A DNA stretch of 64,000 bases, from NCBI GenBank assembly GCA_905221605.1, contig CAJNDS010002769.1, positions 21,854 through 85,853 on the forward strand. The letters are read 5' to 3'. Made by a program: the position numbers and the translations under genes. Below the pieces are notes generated by a model, which was given only the letters and a program-made list of their open reading frames with translations, had not been told where the DNA came from and ran no database searches. Of the stretch, positions 1 to 13,100 are shown in pieces; position 1 is the first letter of the stretch; each line of letters starts with the position of its first letter. Source of the stretch: Symbiodinium natans (Eukaryota; Sar; Dinophyceae; Suessiales; Symbiodiniaceae).

Positions 1-1200
1 AGGGAATAGGCGTTGAAGTGGGGAGCATCCCAAAGCTTAGTCCCCAAATCCTATTTTCTAAGGGGGCGCAAATCTTATCGCTAAAGCTTTAGCGTTAGCG
101 AGAAGATTTATTGAGCAAGGTTGGCTTTTGTATGAGTTAGGGGGGGTCTCATTTTTGGGGATTTAAGGCTACTTAAGATTCCCTCTTTAGGATTTGGTGA
201 CTCCCTCCCACCCCTCTTCCCCAATATGATTTAGGGAGTGAAATTAAGGGATAAGATTGAGGGATCCTTCTTCGTTGACTTTAGCGATAAGATCTACTGA
301 GTAAGGTTCTTTGTTTTATGATGTAGACGGAGAGGCTCATCTTTAAGATTTATAATAAGGATCCCCCTCTTTAGGACACCCCTCTTTAGGGCTTAAGCAA
401 TAGGATTTAGAAAGTAAAACTAAGGAATGCTTTTTAGGATTTAGGGGATCTCCTCTTCAGGGTTTAGCCCCCCTCCCCCGCCCCCCACCTTTAGGCCTTA
501 GGGAGTTAATTTCAGGGAACCAGATCTAGGGATCCCGATAAGATTTTATCCGAGCATCTGTTTAATTGGTGGGACCCCCCACCGCAATAAGAAAGGCAGG
601 GCACTGCAATAATGAGACCATGGCAATGTATGCATTCTCTATTAAGCACAATCGGAATGTATTGTAGTTTCGCCGATCCAGACTGCAGCTCAGCAATCAA
701 AAACGAAGCCTGCAGACAGATTTTTGAACACCCCCGGAAAATATTCATTCACTGTGGCGGTATTTCCCCATACGGAAACCCCCGTAATGGAGGTAGTAAT
801 TCTCTTTTAGAATTCAGAGGCTCTCCTCTTCAGAATTTCAAGACTTCCCTCTTTAGGGCTTTGGGAAAAGACTTAGGGAGTAAAATCATGGGAATATGAT
901 TTAGGGATCCCACCCTTTAGGATTTAGCGAGAAGATTTAGTGAGCCATTTAGTGACCCACCCCCCCCCCCCCCCGCCCGCCCCAGATTTAGGGACTGGGG
1001 GAATATGATTTAGGGAATACGATGTAGGAATCCCGTGCTTTCGGATTTAGCGAGCAGGATTTTGGGAAGAGGGTTTATGCAACAGAAAATTGTGTGAATA
1101 AGGTCAAAGGATTTAGGGAGTCGGTCTCATCTTTAAAGCGTTTTGATGTCACGCAAGTGTAGAAAATTAGAAAACGGTAGGTTTTGGAGGGGGGGGTAGC
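1..1200. other. Degenerate telomere-derived sequence
   Basis: Apart from the MITE J copy, this is filled with decayed units such as AGATTTAGGGATCCC and TTTAGCGAGAAGATTTA. No gene is seen. Confidence 0.7.
549..800. mobile_element. MITE J, 3'-truncated copy
   Basis: Starts ATCCGAGCATCTGTTTAATT after TA and stays alignable with the full copy at 19.6 kb as far as CATACGGAAACCCCCGTAAT; the right terminal repeat is missing. It is noncoding. Confidence 0.75.
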
Positions 1201-1439
1201 ATATATATATATATATGTATATTATATATTCATACACCGTATATTGTATATATATATTTTTTTTTAATACACATATACCGATATTATGTGTATATACATA
1301 TATGTATATGCATATGCGCCAGTTGGGTACATCTTGCGGCGATCGAGCTGTCTCTGAAGCTGCGGTTCATAAAGGTCTGAGTTTGCTCAGCGACGCCTTA
1401 CCTGTTGAGGTCTAAGGTATAGAGATTAGGGATTTTCAG

Positions 1440-1765
1440 ACAGCGATGTTCTGGCACCGAAACCCTAAATACCCTAAACCCCTAAACCCAAACCTAATAA
1501 CCCTAATAACCCTAATAACCCTAATAACCCTAATAACCCTAATAACCCTAGTAACCCTAATAACCCTAATAGCCCTAATAGCCCTAATAGCCCTAATAAC
1601 CCTACACCCTAAACCGTAATAGCCCTAAACCCTAAACCTTAATAACCCTAAACCCTAGTAACCCTAATCACCCTAAACCCTAAACCCTAAACCCTAAACC
1701 CTAAACCCTAAACCCTAAACCCTAACCCTAAACCCTAGAAACCCTAAACCCTAAACCCTAACTGA
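1440..1765. repeat. Telomere-type array, CCCTAATAA then CCCTAAA
   Basis: About ten 9-base CCCTAATAA units pass into standard 7-base CCCTAAA units. Confidence 0.9.
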
Positions 1766-1775
1766 GATCTCACCG

Positions 1776-1831
1776 CACTCCTGGTCGAGCTCTCAGAGTC
1801 GTTGGGCCCGGCCCTCAGGGCAGCCAGCGCG
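1776..1831 (+). CDS. Exon-like segment (LTALLVELSESLGPALRAAS)
   Basis: A stop-free, protein-like frame after CTGAG|A, between CCCTAAA repeats and a poly-T tract. It is a candidate for an upstream AGM1 exon by position only; no motif confirms it. Confidence 0.22.
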
Positions 1832-2193
1832 TTTTTTTTTTTTTTTTTTTTGTTTTGTTTATTGTTTTATTATTATTATATTTTTTTTTGTTTTGTTTAT
1901 TGTTTTATTATTATTATTTTTTTTTTGTTTTTCCTTTCTTTTTTTTTTAATGTTGTTGTTCCTTTGTTGTTTTAAAATGTTGTTTTTGTTTGTAGGGTTC
2001 AGAGTTCAGGGTTTAGGGATTTAGGCGTTCAATCTTCAGGCTCATGGAGTTCTAGGCAGGAGCTCGGGATTCAGCTTAAGCTTTCGAAGGGTTAGGGCTT
2101 TTCTTAGTGGCTCAGGGGGTATTGGGGTCCCGCTTCCTGTAAGAGGTATCTATCCAGAACTTTCTGCCAAGGCTTGTAAGTTACGTAGGGTAC

Positions 2194-2279
2194 CTCAAGA
2201 GCCCAATACCTCTTAATTAAGGATCCCTATATAAATTAAGCCATATTCCCTAATTAAGGGATGTTGGGCTCTTTGGGTA
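2194..2279. mobile_element. Family D-like hairpin with 9-base duplication GTAGGGTAC
   Basis: Ends CTCAAGAGCCCAATACC / GATGTTGGGCTCTTTGGGTA with GTAGGGTAC at 2185 and 2280. It shares CCAAAGAGCCCAATA ends with the copy at 16.1 kb. Confidence 0.7.
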
Positions 2280-2361
2280 GTAGGGTACTAGAAGCTAGTA
2301 AGTTGTACATTGGGCGCCTCAACCCTGCACCCTCAACCGACAACCCTAAACCCGAAACCCT

Positions 2362-2615
2362 AAACCCTGAACCCTTTAAAAACCCTTTAAACCCTTTAAA
2401 CCCTTTAAACCCTTTAAACCCTTTAAACCCTTTAAACCCTTTAAACCCTTTAAACCCTTTAAACCCTTTAAACCCTTTAAACCCTTTAAACCCTTTAAAC
2501 CCTTTAAACCCTAAACCCTAAGCCCTAAACCCCAAACCCCAAACCCTAAACCCCACACCCTAAACCCTGAACCCTAAACCCTAAACCTTAAACCCTAAAC
2601 CGTGTGTAGGGCCTG
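2362..2615. repeat. Variant array of CCCTTTAAA
   Basis: About 15 near-perfect 9-base units followed by CCCTAAA/CCCCAAA units. Confidence 0.9.
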
Positions 2616-2674
2616 GGAGGTCGAGGGCGACTTGTTGCGGTTGTTTCTGGTTGCTTGGCTTCAGGCTTGCGCCT

Positions 2675-2838
2675 TCTTATTATCATTATTATTAGTATTG
2701 TTGTTGCTAGTATTGTTCTTATTAATCGTATTATTATTATTAGTATTACTATTATTATTATTATTATTATTATTTTTAGTAGTAGTAGTGGTAGTGGTAG
2801 TGGTAGTGGTAGTGGTAGTGGTAGTGGTAGTGGTAGTG

Positions 2839-2934
<96 letters not shown>

Positions 2935-3000
2935 ATGTTATTGTTATTCTTGTTATTCTTAATCGTGTTTTTTTGTTATTATTATTGTTAATATTATGTA
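2675..3000. repeat. Trinucleotide microsatellites
   Basis: TTA/ATT runs, then (GTGGTA)n and about 30 GTA units, then ATT runs. The long open frames of V or S here are artefacts. Confidence 0.95.
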
Positions 3001-3778
3001 TAAGAGGCGGCTTGGTTGGGGCTTCGGGTTCAGGATTGTGGGGTTAGGGCTTAAGGTGGGTCTAGCGTGTAGGCTTCTGGGTTGGCGGGGTTTAGGGTTT
3101 GGGGTTTAGGGTTTAGGGTTTAGGGCTTTTGGGTTGGTTGTGCAGGGTGTCGGAGTTAGGTACGTCTTTCCTCCACTTCTGGGGCGCTAAGCCGTCAGCA
3201 CCAAACCCTTACTTCTAATTCCGTGCATGGGGTGTCGAACTTCCTGTTTTAGGGTTTAGGGTTCAGGGTTTAGGGTTTACTATGGTCCCGTACTTTCGTT
3301 TTCGTATTATTCGACCCCTCCCGCCCCGCCCCCCCCCCCCCGCCTGAGTAGTGAGGGGGGTAGGGTAGGGTTGGGTCGGTAGGGTCCCGCCCCAACCACA
3401 TGTAAATGAAGCAAGTGCCTGAGGCTTAATTTAGGGTTTAGGGGTTTGGGGTTTAGGGTTCAGGGTTGAGGGTAGTTGTTCACACTACCTGTCCCCAAAC
3501 TACCATACGGTAGGTTCTCTGTTTAGCAAGGTTTCCCGGGGTCTTTGCCAGTAGTCCATATTTATATATATATATATATATACACACCTTCAACCCATGT
3601 AAAGGTCTGTGAAGCCGTACACCGTAATTATCCCCTAAATCCTACCTCCCAAACCTAAAGCCTGAGTTCTAAATCCTACACCCTAAACCCTAGCCTCTAA
3701 ACAGCGTATACGCCTAAACCCCAAGCCCTTGCGAAAACCCTAGACCTTAACCAGTCTTAAGGTCCGATCTGCCTTCGC

Positions 3779-4045
3779 CCCAAACCCTAAACCCCAAACC
3801 CTAAACCCCAAACCCTAAACCCCAAACCCTAAACCCCAAACCCTAAACCCCAAACCCTAAACCCTAAACCCCAAACCCTAAACCCCCAACCCCCAAACCC
3901 CAAACCCTAAACCCTAAACCCTAAAACCCAAAACCACCAACCCTAAACCCTAAACCCCAAACCCTAAACCCTGAAGTCCTAAACCCTAAACCCTACACCC
4001 CAAATCCTAAACCCTAAACCCCAAAACCACCAACCCTAAACCCTG
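3779..4045. repeat. Higher-order array CCCTAAACCCCAAA
   Basis: Two 7-base variants alternate to give a 14-base unit repeated about six times, then mixed units. Confidence 0.9.
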
Positions 4046-4070
4046 AAGTCCTACAGTCCGAAAGCTGCAG

Positions 4071-4106
4071 GCGTCGACCTGGCCGCCCCTGGGGAGGTCA
4101 TCCTAG
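4071..4106 (+). CDS. AGM1: AGM1 exon (VDLAAPGEVILG)
   Basis: Acceptor GCTGCAG|G and donor CCTAG|GC. It encodes the strand leading into the GRDTR motif; the last base G completes glycine with the next exon. Human PGM3 has VVIG at this point. The exon sits between C-rich (CCCTAAA) repeats upstream and G-rich (TTTAGGG) repeats downstream. Confidence 0.75.
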   Translation, partial: ASTWPPLGRSS

Positions 4107-7100
4107 GCCTGCTTCTCGAGCATTTGAAGGGTACTCGTAGGGTTCCGGGTTCAGGGTTCAGGGTTTAGGGTAGGCCCTACAGCTTGCAGGGCCCGGGGGC
4201 TATAAGTGTTTACAGGGTTTGTACAAGGGGACCCTTTACATACACCCTTGCATACCCTGGACAACCCAAGGGCCGAACCCTTGAAATAAAGGGTTTAGGG
4301 TTTAGGGTTTAGGGTTTAGGGTTTAGGGTTAAGAAACTACCCTTGGATTGTCGGGCTTGGGCCTCAACCCCAAACCTTAACTCCTAAGGGCAACTAGGGT
4401 GCATCTCATGGTTTTGGTGAGTGTCTACCGGATTTCCTGCACTTGAAAGACCCCAAACCCCAAACCCTAAACCCCAAACCCCAAACCCTAAACCCCAAAC
4501 CCTCAACCCTAAACCCTCAACCCTAAACCCTAAACCCTAAACCCTACCCTGAGCCATAAACCACAACTAGAAATGCCAGAGGAGTCGAAGCCCTGAGCTG
4601 CCAGCGCTCTTGTTGGGCTGTATTCTTAGGGTACTTGGAGGTTCGCGGTGCTTATCAACCATGGGTTTAGGGTTTAGGGTTTAGGGTTTAGGGTTATGAC
4701 TGCACTTATAACCCAAATTTTAACTACATTTGGGCACTTGAGGGGCTGATAGGTGGGTTATAAGTACAGTTCTAATGGGTTCCTAAGTGCCCCTTAGTAT
4801 GGCCATATGGGAGCTTACGAGAAACAAGGGACCTCTAGTAGAGCCCCAAATAGTAGGGTCGTACCCGAACATGGTACCCCTAACATCGGAAACCCCCCAT
4901 GTTAAGGATGTTAAGGTACCATCAATGTAAAGTACTCTAGACTACTTGGTAGCCCATTGGTACCATTTTACTTTCTTTTTTTGGTCCTGAGTTCCCTTCT
5001 AAAGTAGCCAACCCCAAAAAGGGTGCCCTTATGATAATATGGTTACTGGGCTACTAAGACTGGATACAGGGACTTCCGTTCAACCTTACCGCCTTTCAGC
5101 CCCAAAAGCTACCATGCCAAACCTTGAAATCCCCAGAGCCTTCTGATTGATCACGGGACCCCTGTTGTGCCCTAAAAACCTAGAGCCTGACCTACAACAC
5201 CAAACCTGAAAATCCTAACCCTAAACCCCAAACCCTAAACCCCAAACCCCAAACCCCAAACCCTAAACCCTAAACCCTAAACCCTAAACCCCAAACCCTA
5301 CATGCCGCGGCCTCTGCCCGATCCCCGCAGTCCCGAGTTCCACAAGAGGCCGTGACACACGCTCGAGCTCGCCACGGCTCGCTTTGGCGCTGTGTGACGG
5401 CGCAGGCTCCCGCCGTTTACGGAGAATTTAGGGTTTAGGGTTTAGGGTTTATAGTTTGGCGTTTGGGGTTTGGGGTTTAGGGTTTAGGGTTTAGGGTTTG
5501 GATTTAAGATTAGGCTTGAGGATTTCCAGGATTGTGTGTGTGTTCCATTTTTTCCCCGGCATGGGAGCACGGTAGATAAACGCTATCGACACCCTCTTTC
5601 CTCAACGTCGCCCACTGCTATCATGTGCAACTCAACTGCACTTGAAGCCTCAGGATTTAGGATTGCTAGGCAGGCGGGATATCTGTAGTTTTTAATTGTG
5701 GGGGGGGGGGGGGGGGGGGGGGGGGGCGCTTAGGAGGATCTTCCTTCGGAATATGCTCAGCTTGAGCGGGCTAAGCCAAGATCCTAAACCCCAAGCCCTA
5801 AGCCCTTATGGACCCTAAACCCCAAACCCCAAACCACAAACCCCAAACCCCAAACCAACCCCAAACCCTAAACTCCAAACCCGAAACCCTAAACTTTCTC
5901 ATGGCTGGGCAACGTTCTACATTTTTAAGGGTACTTAAACCCAATAAGGAATATGAATTTAAATTTAGATGCTATCCCAACCATGAGTCAGTAAACTCCA
6001 AACCCTAAACCCTAAACCCTCAACCTTAAACATGGGGTTGTCTGGACGCACCTACTCCCTAAACCCCAAACCCCAAACCCCAAACCCTAAACCCTAAACC
6101 CTAAACCCTAAACCCCAAACCCCAAACCCCAAACCCTAAACCCTAAACCCTAAACCCTAAACCCTAAACCCCAAACCCCAAACCCCAAACCCTAAACCCT
6201 AAACCCTAAACCCTAACCCTACCCCCCCCCCCCCCCCCCCCCCGAAGCTAGGTGTCCTCCGACCGACGCGTGTGCGCTCCGTGGGCGTGGTGACCACTCC
6301 GCAGCCTGACCGTTCAGGGTTTAGGGTTTAGGGTTTAGGGTTTAGGGTTTAGGGTGGATGACCCTACAGCCCTAAGCCCCTACATTCCTAAACCCTATAC
6401 CCCCTAAACCCCTGAAGCCTACATCTTGAACTATAACCCGTAAGCTCCGAAACCGCAAGTCTTTGAACCCTAAACTCCTAAACCCGATAAACCCTAAGCC
6501 CTAAACCAACCTTAACCCTAATTAAACACGTAAACTCAGAACCCTCAATAGCCCTTTAAAGCCCTAAACCCTGAACCCTAAACCCTAAACCCTAAACCCC
6601 CCTTGTACTAACAGTTCTTAAAGGGATTCTAAGAGGGGGTACTAGAATCCCTATTAGGAATTGTTTGTAAAAGGGAGAGCACCCGAAGGTTTAGGGTTTG
6701 GAGATCAATGTTTCGGGCTGAAAAGGGTTATGGAGGGTTCTGACTGTAAGAGTTTAACTAGGGTTAAGGTTCAGGGCTTAGGGTTTATCGTGTTTAGGAG
6801 TTCAGGGTTCAAAGGCTTAGGGTTTAGGAGTTTAGCGTTCAAGATTTAGGATTTAGGAGGAGCCCCGGGGTTGAGCCGTTTAGGGCTGTAGGGGTTTCGG
6901 GTTTAGGGGTTTAGGGTTCAGGGTTTCGGGTTTCGGAGTTCAGGGTTGGAGTTTAGGGGACGGGTTTAGTGTTCAGGGCTTAGGGTTACAAGGGGATAAA
7001 GGGTTCAGGGTTTAAGGGTTTAAGGTGTAAAAGGGTCTAGGGCTTCGGGTTTTAAGGCTCAAGGGAATGCGGTTTAAGGGTTTGAGGGTTTAGGGTTTAG

Positions 7101-10100
7101 GCTTTCGAGCTGGTGACCTCCCCTGGTTTCGGTTTTGCCCGCCCCCAGAAGCGGTTGGCAAACAGGGTTTAGGGAAGTTTAGGGTTTAGGGTCAGGGTTT
7201 AGGATTTAGGGGTTCAGTTTTGCGCCGCCCTCATAAGTAGCGGTTGGCTCCATCCTACTACTGTAACTGACACCCGAAACCCTAAACCCTAAGCAGTTTT
7301 GAGGAGTCTCACGAACTCGAGTTGCAATGGCCCGTGTCATGTTTCTGTTGGGTGGGCAACATCTCTAAGGGTCCATGTACCTCATTATGATATACTTGGG
7401 CCCAACAGTCCCTAAATAGGAGGTACTTTATAAATGCTCAAGTATTCCCCATTTAGGTACGTGGACCCTTAGGGCTATACAATGAATGACATGGGATTTA
7501 GATTGAAGGGACTTAGGACTCCGGGCTTATAAGGTTCAAAAGTTTAGAAAAGGTTATTTATTCAGGGTTCTGAGTGTAAGGGCTTACTTCGGGATCAAGG
7601 GTTAAGTGCTTAGGGTTGAAAGAGGTCCAAAGGGTTCAGGGTCATGTTAAGGGTTATCAGGGTTTCGATGAGGCCCCTGGAAGTAGCCCTAAACCCTAAA
7701 GGGTAACCCGCAAGGCCTCCGGGGGTAGCTGAGCAGTATTGCAGGGCTTGGGCTCAGGTTCAATTGTTTAGGGCCTTCGTGTAGAGTTCAGGGTTTCGGG
7801 CTCCCTAAACCCTGAACCCTAAACCCTTACAAACCCTAAACCCTAAACCGTACAGCCTAGGGTTCAGGCTTCAGTGTTTAGAAGGATTCGAGAAGATGGT
7901 CCAAGCACTTGGGGTTTCGGGTCTTGGGTACGTGTCTGAGGCAGCTTCACTACTTGGTGAGATGTGGCTGCCCAAGCTTAGGGTTTAGGGCTAAGGGTTT
8001 AGGGTTTAGGCCCACGGAGCATCCGAAAGGTTGCAGAGTCAGTCCTTGTTGGGGTCGGGGGTTAAGGATTTCCCATACTTTAAGCCCCCTAAACCGCCTA
8101 AGCCCCTAAACCTTTCAACCCCCTAAGCATCCGCAAACCCTATAAACCATGTAAGTGCCAAATCCTAAATGGTCCTAAACCGTATAAAGCCTGACACCCC
8201 AAAGATGTTCGGGTCCGGGGCTTGGCCGGATTTCGCTGATTTTGTTTCGAAGCCTGTGGGGTTTGGTGTTTACGTTTAGGGTTTGGGATTCGAGGCTTAG
8301 GGATTAGGGTTTAGGGCTTAGGGTGAGGGGCCCTAAGGGCGCCCGAATCCCCTTTTGCCTCCACCTGGAGCCCCTGGGGCTCCTCCCAAAGGCCAGAGCG
8401 ATGCACATCCACAGCAATGCCGTTCTACTAGCATCAGGAGGTTTAGGGTTTTAGGGTTTAGGGTTTAGGGTTTAGGATAACTGTACCTAGAACTGTCCTA
8501 CAAGCATTTTCGGGCACTTGAGGGGCTTATATAAGTGGGTTAGAAGTACAGTTATGACTGATAATAAGTACCGCGAATCTCCAAGTAGATCAGGATGCTC
8601 TCTGCGGAACTCCGCCTGACCTTGAACTCCACGTCTTGGACTAAACCCTAAACCCTAAACCCCAAACCCTAAACCCTAAACCCTAAATCCAACAAACCCT
8701 AAACCCTAAACCCCAAACCCTAAACCCTAAACCCTAAACCCCAAACCCTAAACCCTAACCGGGTTCACAAGGCGAGAACGACCCGAGCTACGGGCTGGCG
8801 AGCGTACCCGGATATGAGGACAGCGTGAGGGTTGAGGGTTTAGGGTTTAGGGTTTAGGGTTGAGGGTTTAGGGTTGAGGGTGTGACGGGGGTATATAGAG
8901 GACTCGAAGGGGGACCAAGGGTTTATGGTTTAGCGTTCAGGGTTGGGGGTCTCGGGTTCATGGCTGGTTGAGGGGTTAGGGTTCAGGGTTCAGGGGGCTT
9001 ATTGTTTCGGGTTTAGGCATAGTAGGGCTTGGGCCCAAACTATACAAACTAGTAGGGTTGGGTTTCGGATTCAGGGTTTCGACTTCAGGGTTCAGGGTTT
9101 AGGGTTTAGGGTTTAGGGTTTAGGGTTTAGGGTTAGTCCCTGACTTACACATTCTTCCACGCAAGAATCGTCGGTACTTTGCAGGCCCAAGTCATGCTTA
9201 CATATGCATCAGTCAAGACAAGCACGCCACAAATTTCCCTGGGCTTTGAGAGCACTTCCTGCTACTTTGAAACAACATGGCGCAACATGACACGAGCCCC
9301 TAAAAACCCTAGTCCCTGGAGTTCAGGCAAAGTTGCTCAAGGGTGTGGGGCCAAACAAGGGCGCCTATTCTGGAGGACTGACCATGTGTAAACAACCACC
9401 CGCAATCCAGAACTCTAGCCCCAATCTCGAAACCCTCAGCCCTAAACCCTGGACCCTAAACCCTACTTAAACCCCAAACCCCAAACACTAAACCCCAAAC
9501 ACTAAACCCCAAACCCTAAACCGTAAACCCTAAACCCCAAACCCTAAACCCTAAACCCTAAACTCTAAACCCTGAACCCCAACCATGCAGGACAAGCTCG
9601 TCTGCGCATTCCGAAAGCTTCTGGAGTCGGCTGAAAGATCGCCCAGAGTGTGCCCTGCAGCAAAAGGTTCAGGGGGTTTAGGGTTTAGGGTTTAGGGTTT
9701 AGGGTTCACGGTTTAGGGTTCAGGGTTTAGGGTTTAGGGTTCAGGGTTTAGGGCTTAGGGTTTAGGGTTCAGGGTTTAGGTGGTGCCTGCCCGTACCCAT
9801 ATAATCCAGAAGACACCAACACTCACCACCACCAGCCACCATTTTTCCCGCAGCATGACAGCATGACCCAGCATTCCCCACAGCTGCCCACCGTTACCCA
9901 CTAGGACCCAGAGTAGGCCCTTGTTCCCTTTTGTTAGCGCTAAGGGCCCTTGCAAGCCCCTTTGAACCCAAAAAAGGGGTACTTGGAGGTCAATGGTACT
10001 TCTTAGCCAGTGAGAACTGTACTCCGGACTACTTCTAGCCATATTAGGGCACTTAAGGGGCTTATGAGTGGGTTATACGTACAGTTGTGACTGGTTAACA

Positions 10101-13100
10101 AGCACCATGAACCTCCAAGTACAGCTGCACAGGTACAAGCCGGTTGTGAACGTGGACTGCGCCTGTGGGGTGGGCGCTATGGCTCTAGCTGCCATGATGC
10201 CCCAACTTGCTGCAGGTGGCCGGTTCAGGGGGTCAAACCCTAGACCGTAAACCCTCAACCCTAAACCCCAAACCCCAAACCCCAAACCCTAAACCCTAAA
10301 CCCAAAACCCAAAACCCCAAACCCTTCACCTGATAGTTTTGGGGGGGTTGCTTGGGCCTGGCGCCTACGGTGTCCATGTGTGATTCAGGCTTTCCCCCCC
10401 CCCCCCCCGTGTCTTCCACGTTATAACGCCCGGACTAAATGTAGGTAGGCCCTTGGTTTTTTTTATATTTTCCCTTATTGGGTTTAAGAGGCTCATATTT
10501 AGGAATATTTTTAGGGTGGTTTTCAGGGCCATCCTAGAAACACTAAACCCTGAACCACGAAGAGAAGGCAAGCAAGAACGGTCGAATGATGGAATGAGAA
10601 ATGGCGGATCAGGGTTTTACTTCGGCCCGCATAGGCCTGCTTCGGATAAGAGCTTCTGGCATAAAGGTGTTTATGCGCATCACAATGTCCGGAAGCATCG
10701 CCGACTTTGGAAGCCCTAAACCCTAAACCCTAAACCCTAAACCCTAAACCCTTCAGAACAGAATGAACGGAGATCGAGGAGAACCTAGGGGGTGTCTGAA
10801 GAAGGATGCGCCCAGCTTGTCGAGAAGCTGCGCAGGGGTTCAGGGTTTCGAGGTTTCGGGTACCCTAAACCCTAAACCCTAAACCCTAAACCCTAAAGAG
10901 TTTGGGGCTCTTAGGGAAGCTATAGGCTTGAAGGTCCTGGTTGCCCAGATACATGCTTTCAGGGTTTAGGGTTCAGGGTTTAGCGTTTAGGGTTTAGGGT
11001 TCAGGCATTTCGGGGTTTGGGTTAATTAAGGGCTCAGGGTTAAGGGTTTAGGGTTCGGGGCTAAGGGTTTAGGTTCCAATCCTAAGGCTAAGGGTTCAGG
11101 GTTAAGCGTTTAGGGTTCAGGACTTAGGGTTTAGGGCTAAGGGCAGCTACGTTCGTATGCTTCTCGCTGTCTCCATGCCCATCGAGTCTCCGAAAGCGTG
11201 GAAACCACAGTTGTCAGGCGAAGGGGCGAGAAATGCACCTAGGGCACCCTGGCCCAAACGGACCAAAATCTAGACAAACCTGCTTAAACCTTACCAAACA
11301 GTAGGAATAACAAGAACCTACTACACAGTCTTTAAGCCCTACTAAACCCTGCCAAGCAGTAGTGAACCCTCACAAAACCCTACGAAACCCTGCTGAACCC
11401 TCTTAAGCAGAAGTAAACCCAACTCTAAGCCCTACATCACGCAGCAAGAAACCCTTCCGAGCCCTACTTCTCCCAAAAAGCCCTATCCCCTCCCCCCCCC
11501 CACCCTAAAACCCTAAACCCTAAACCCTAAACCCTAAACCCCAAACCCCAAACCCTAAACCCTAAACCCTAAACCCTAAACCCTAAACCCTAAACCCTAA
11601 ACGTGACGCAGTCGGCCTCACGGTCAACATGGTGAACCTGGTGGGCGAAGGGACCTTGAACGAAGGCATCGCAGATGTGAGTTGGCATCCCGAGGGGTCC
11701 ATGGACCCCTATACTATACCCAAAGGCTCCTATGTAGTACCTTTTTGGGGTAGTATACTAGAATCCCCTATAACTAGCCCAAAAAGGAACTACATTGGAG
11801 CCTTTGGGTAGGGGTTTAGGGTTTAAGGGTCTAGGGTTTGCGGATCTACCTCTACGATATAGGAGCCCCATTAAGGCCATAGTATATACTACACAGGTAC
11901 ATGGACCCGTTAGATTTGTTGTCTCAAGCTAAACCCTCCACAGGGTGTTTGAACCCGAAACCCTTTTTGGGAGGACCAGGAGGTCTGGAGGGGGTGCAGG
12001 GAGGGGTTCACCCTCAGCCCTTCATCAAGTTAAGAAAGCTGCGCACTCTTGCGGTCTTTTGGGGGCCATATTCTTGGAAGCAGGCGCTTTAGGGTTTAGG
12101 GTTTAGGGTTTAGGGTTTAGGGGGGGGCGGACATTATCCGTAGAACTAGTGGCATGATAAAGCCTACCAGTACTTCTAGGACTTAGAGCCTTGAGCCGTG
12201 AACCTGAGAACCTAAACCCTATGCCCTAAGCCCTAAACCCGAAACCCAAAACCCGAAACCCTAAACCCTAAACCCTAAACCCATGGATTTCCCTACCCAG
12301 AGATGCCCTCAGATTTGCTAAGAAAAGAAGTGGGGGCAGAGGTTACGTAAGCAAATCGCAGTACAGGTTTTAGGGAACGCAACTATGCTGTCCTTAAGAG
12401 TTATAGGGTTTCGGTTTCAGGGTTTAGGGAACCTCACTGAAGGGGTGCAAGTAACCGAGTGATGAAAATCCCTGGGTTTAGGGTTTGGGGCGGTAGATGC
12501 CTATAGAAGTCATGTTTCAATTCGAGGCTTACGTCGTTGTGAAGGAGTGTTTCAGAGGATTCTGCGAATCAGGATGCGGAGCGGACTTCGTGAAGTCCAA
12601 ACAGAAGCCTCCGGCCAAGGCAGGTTTGGGGTTTGGGGCTTAGGAACCCTAAACCCTAAACCCTAAACCCTAAACCCTAAACCCTAAACCCTAAACCCTA
12701 AACCCTAAACCCTAAACGATTGGGATGCAAGGAGCAGTGTTGGTTGCTGGGGTTCGGGGTCTAGGGGTGAAAACTAGGGTGCGCTGGCTTGGGGCTTGAC
12801 ATGTACATACCTGGAGTCTCCAATGTAGTCCCTTTTTGGGTTAGTTATAGGGGAGTCTAGTATACTGCCCCAAAAAGGTACTACATAGGAGCCTCCAGGT
12901 ACCTTTCACCACAGAGAACCTCAACAACAGCCATCTTTAAGCCGTCGTGTTTCTTCCTCAGCACCCCTAAATGCCCTTAAGGTGTGGAGTTCTGCCTCCG
13001 AAGCTCTCAACCTTACAACCCTAAGCCCTAAACCCCAAACCTCAAACCCTAAGCCCTAAACCCCAAACCCAAAACCCTAAACCCTAAACCCTAAACCTTA

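Noticed and set aside
2602-3047. Long open frames rich in V, L, I, S and G
   Set aside because: They translate trinucleotide microsatellites; no start context, splice site or domain.
7880-7980. Frame FEKMVQALGVSGLGYVSEAA
   Set aside because: It overlaps the AGM1 micro-exon in another frame; the QLHYLVRC frame matches the family, this one does not.
10453-11275. Protein-like open segments such as SGFYFGPHRPASDKSFW, EFGALREAIGLKVLVAQ and SYVRMLLAVSMPIESPK
   Set aside because: They lie between AGM1 exons 7 and 8, whose junction is in frame and collinear with the family, so they are intronic. This warns that stop-free stretches of 25-45 codons arise by chance here.
12000-12370. Segments HPQPFIKLRKLRTLAVFW and RDALRFAKKRSGGRGYVS
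   Set aside because: They fall in the intron between TLNEG and CGADF, which are adjacent in the family.
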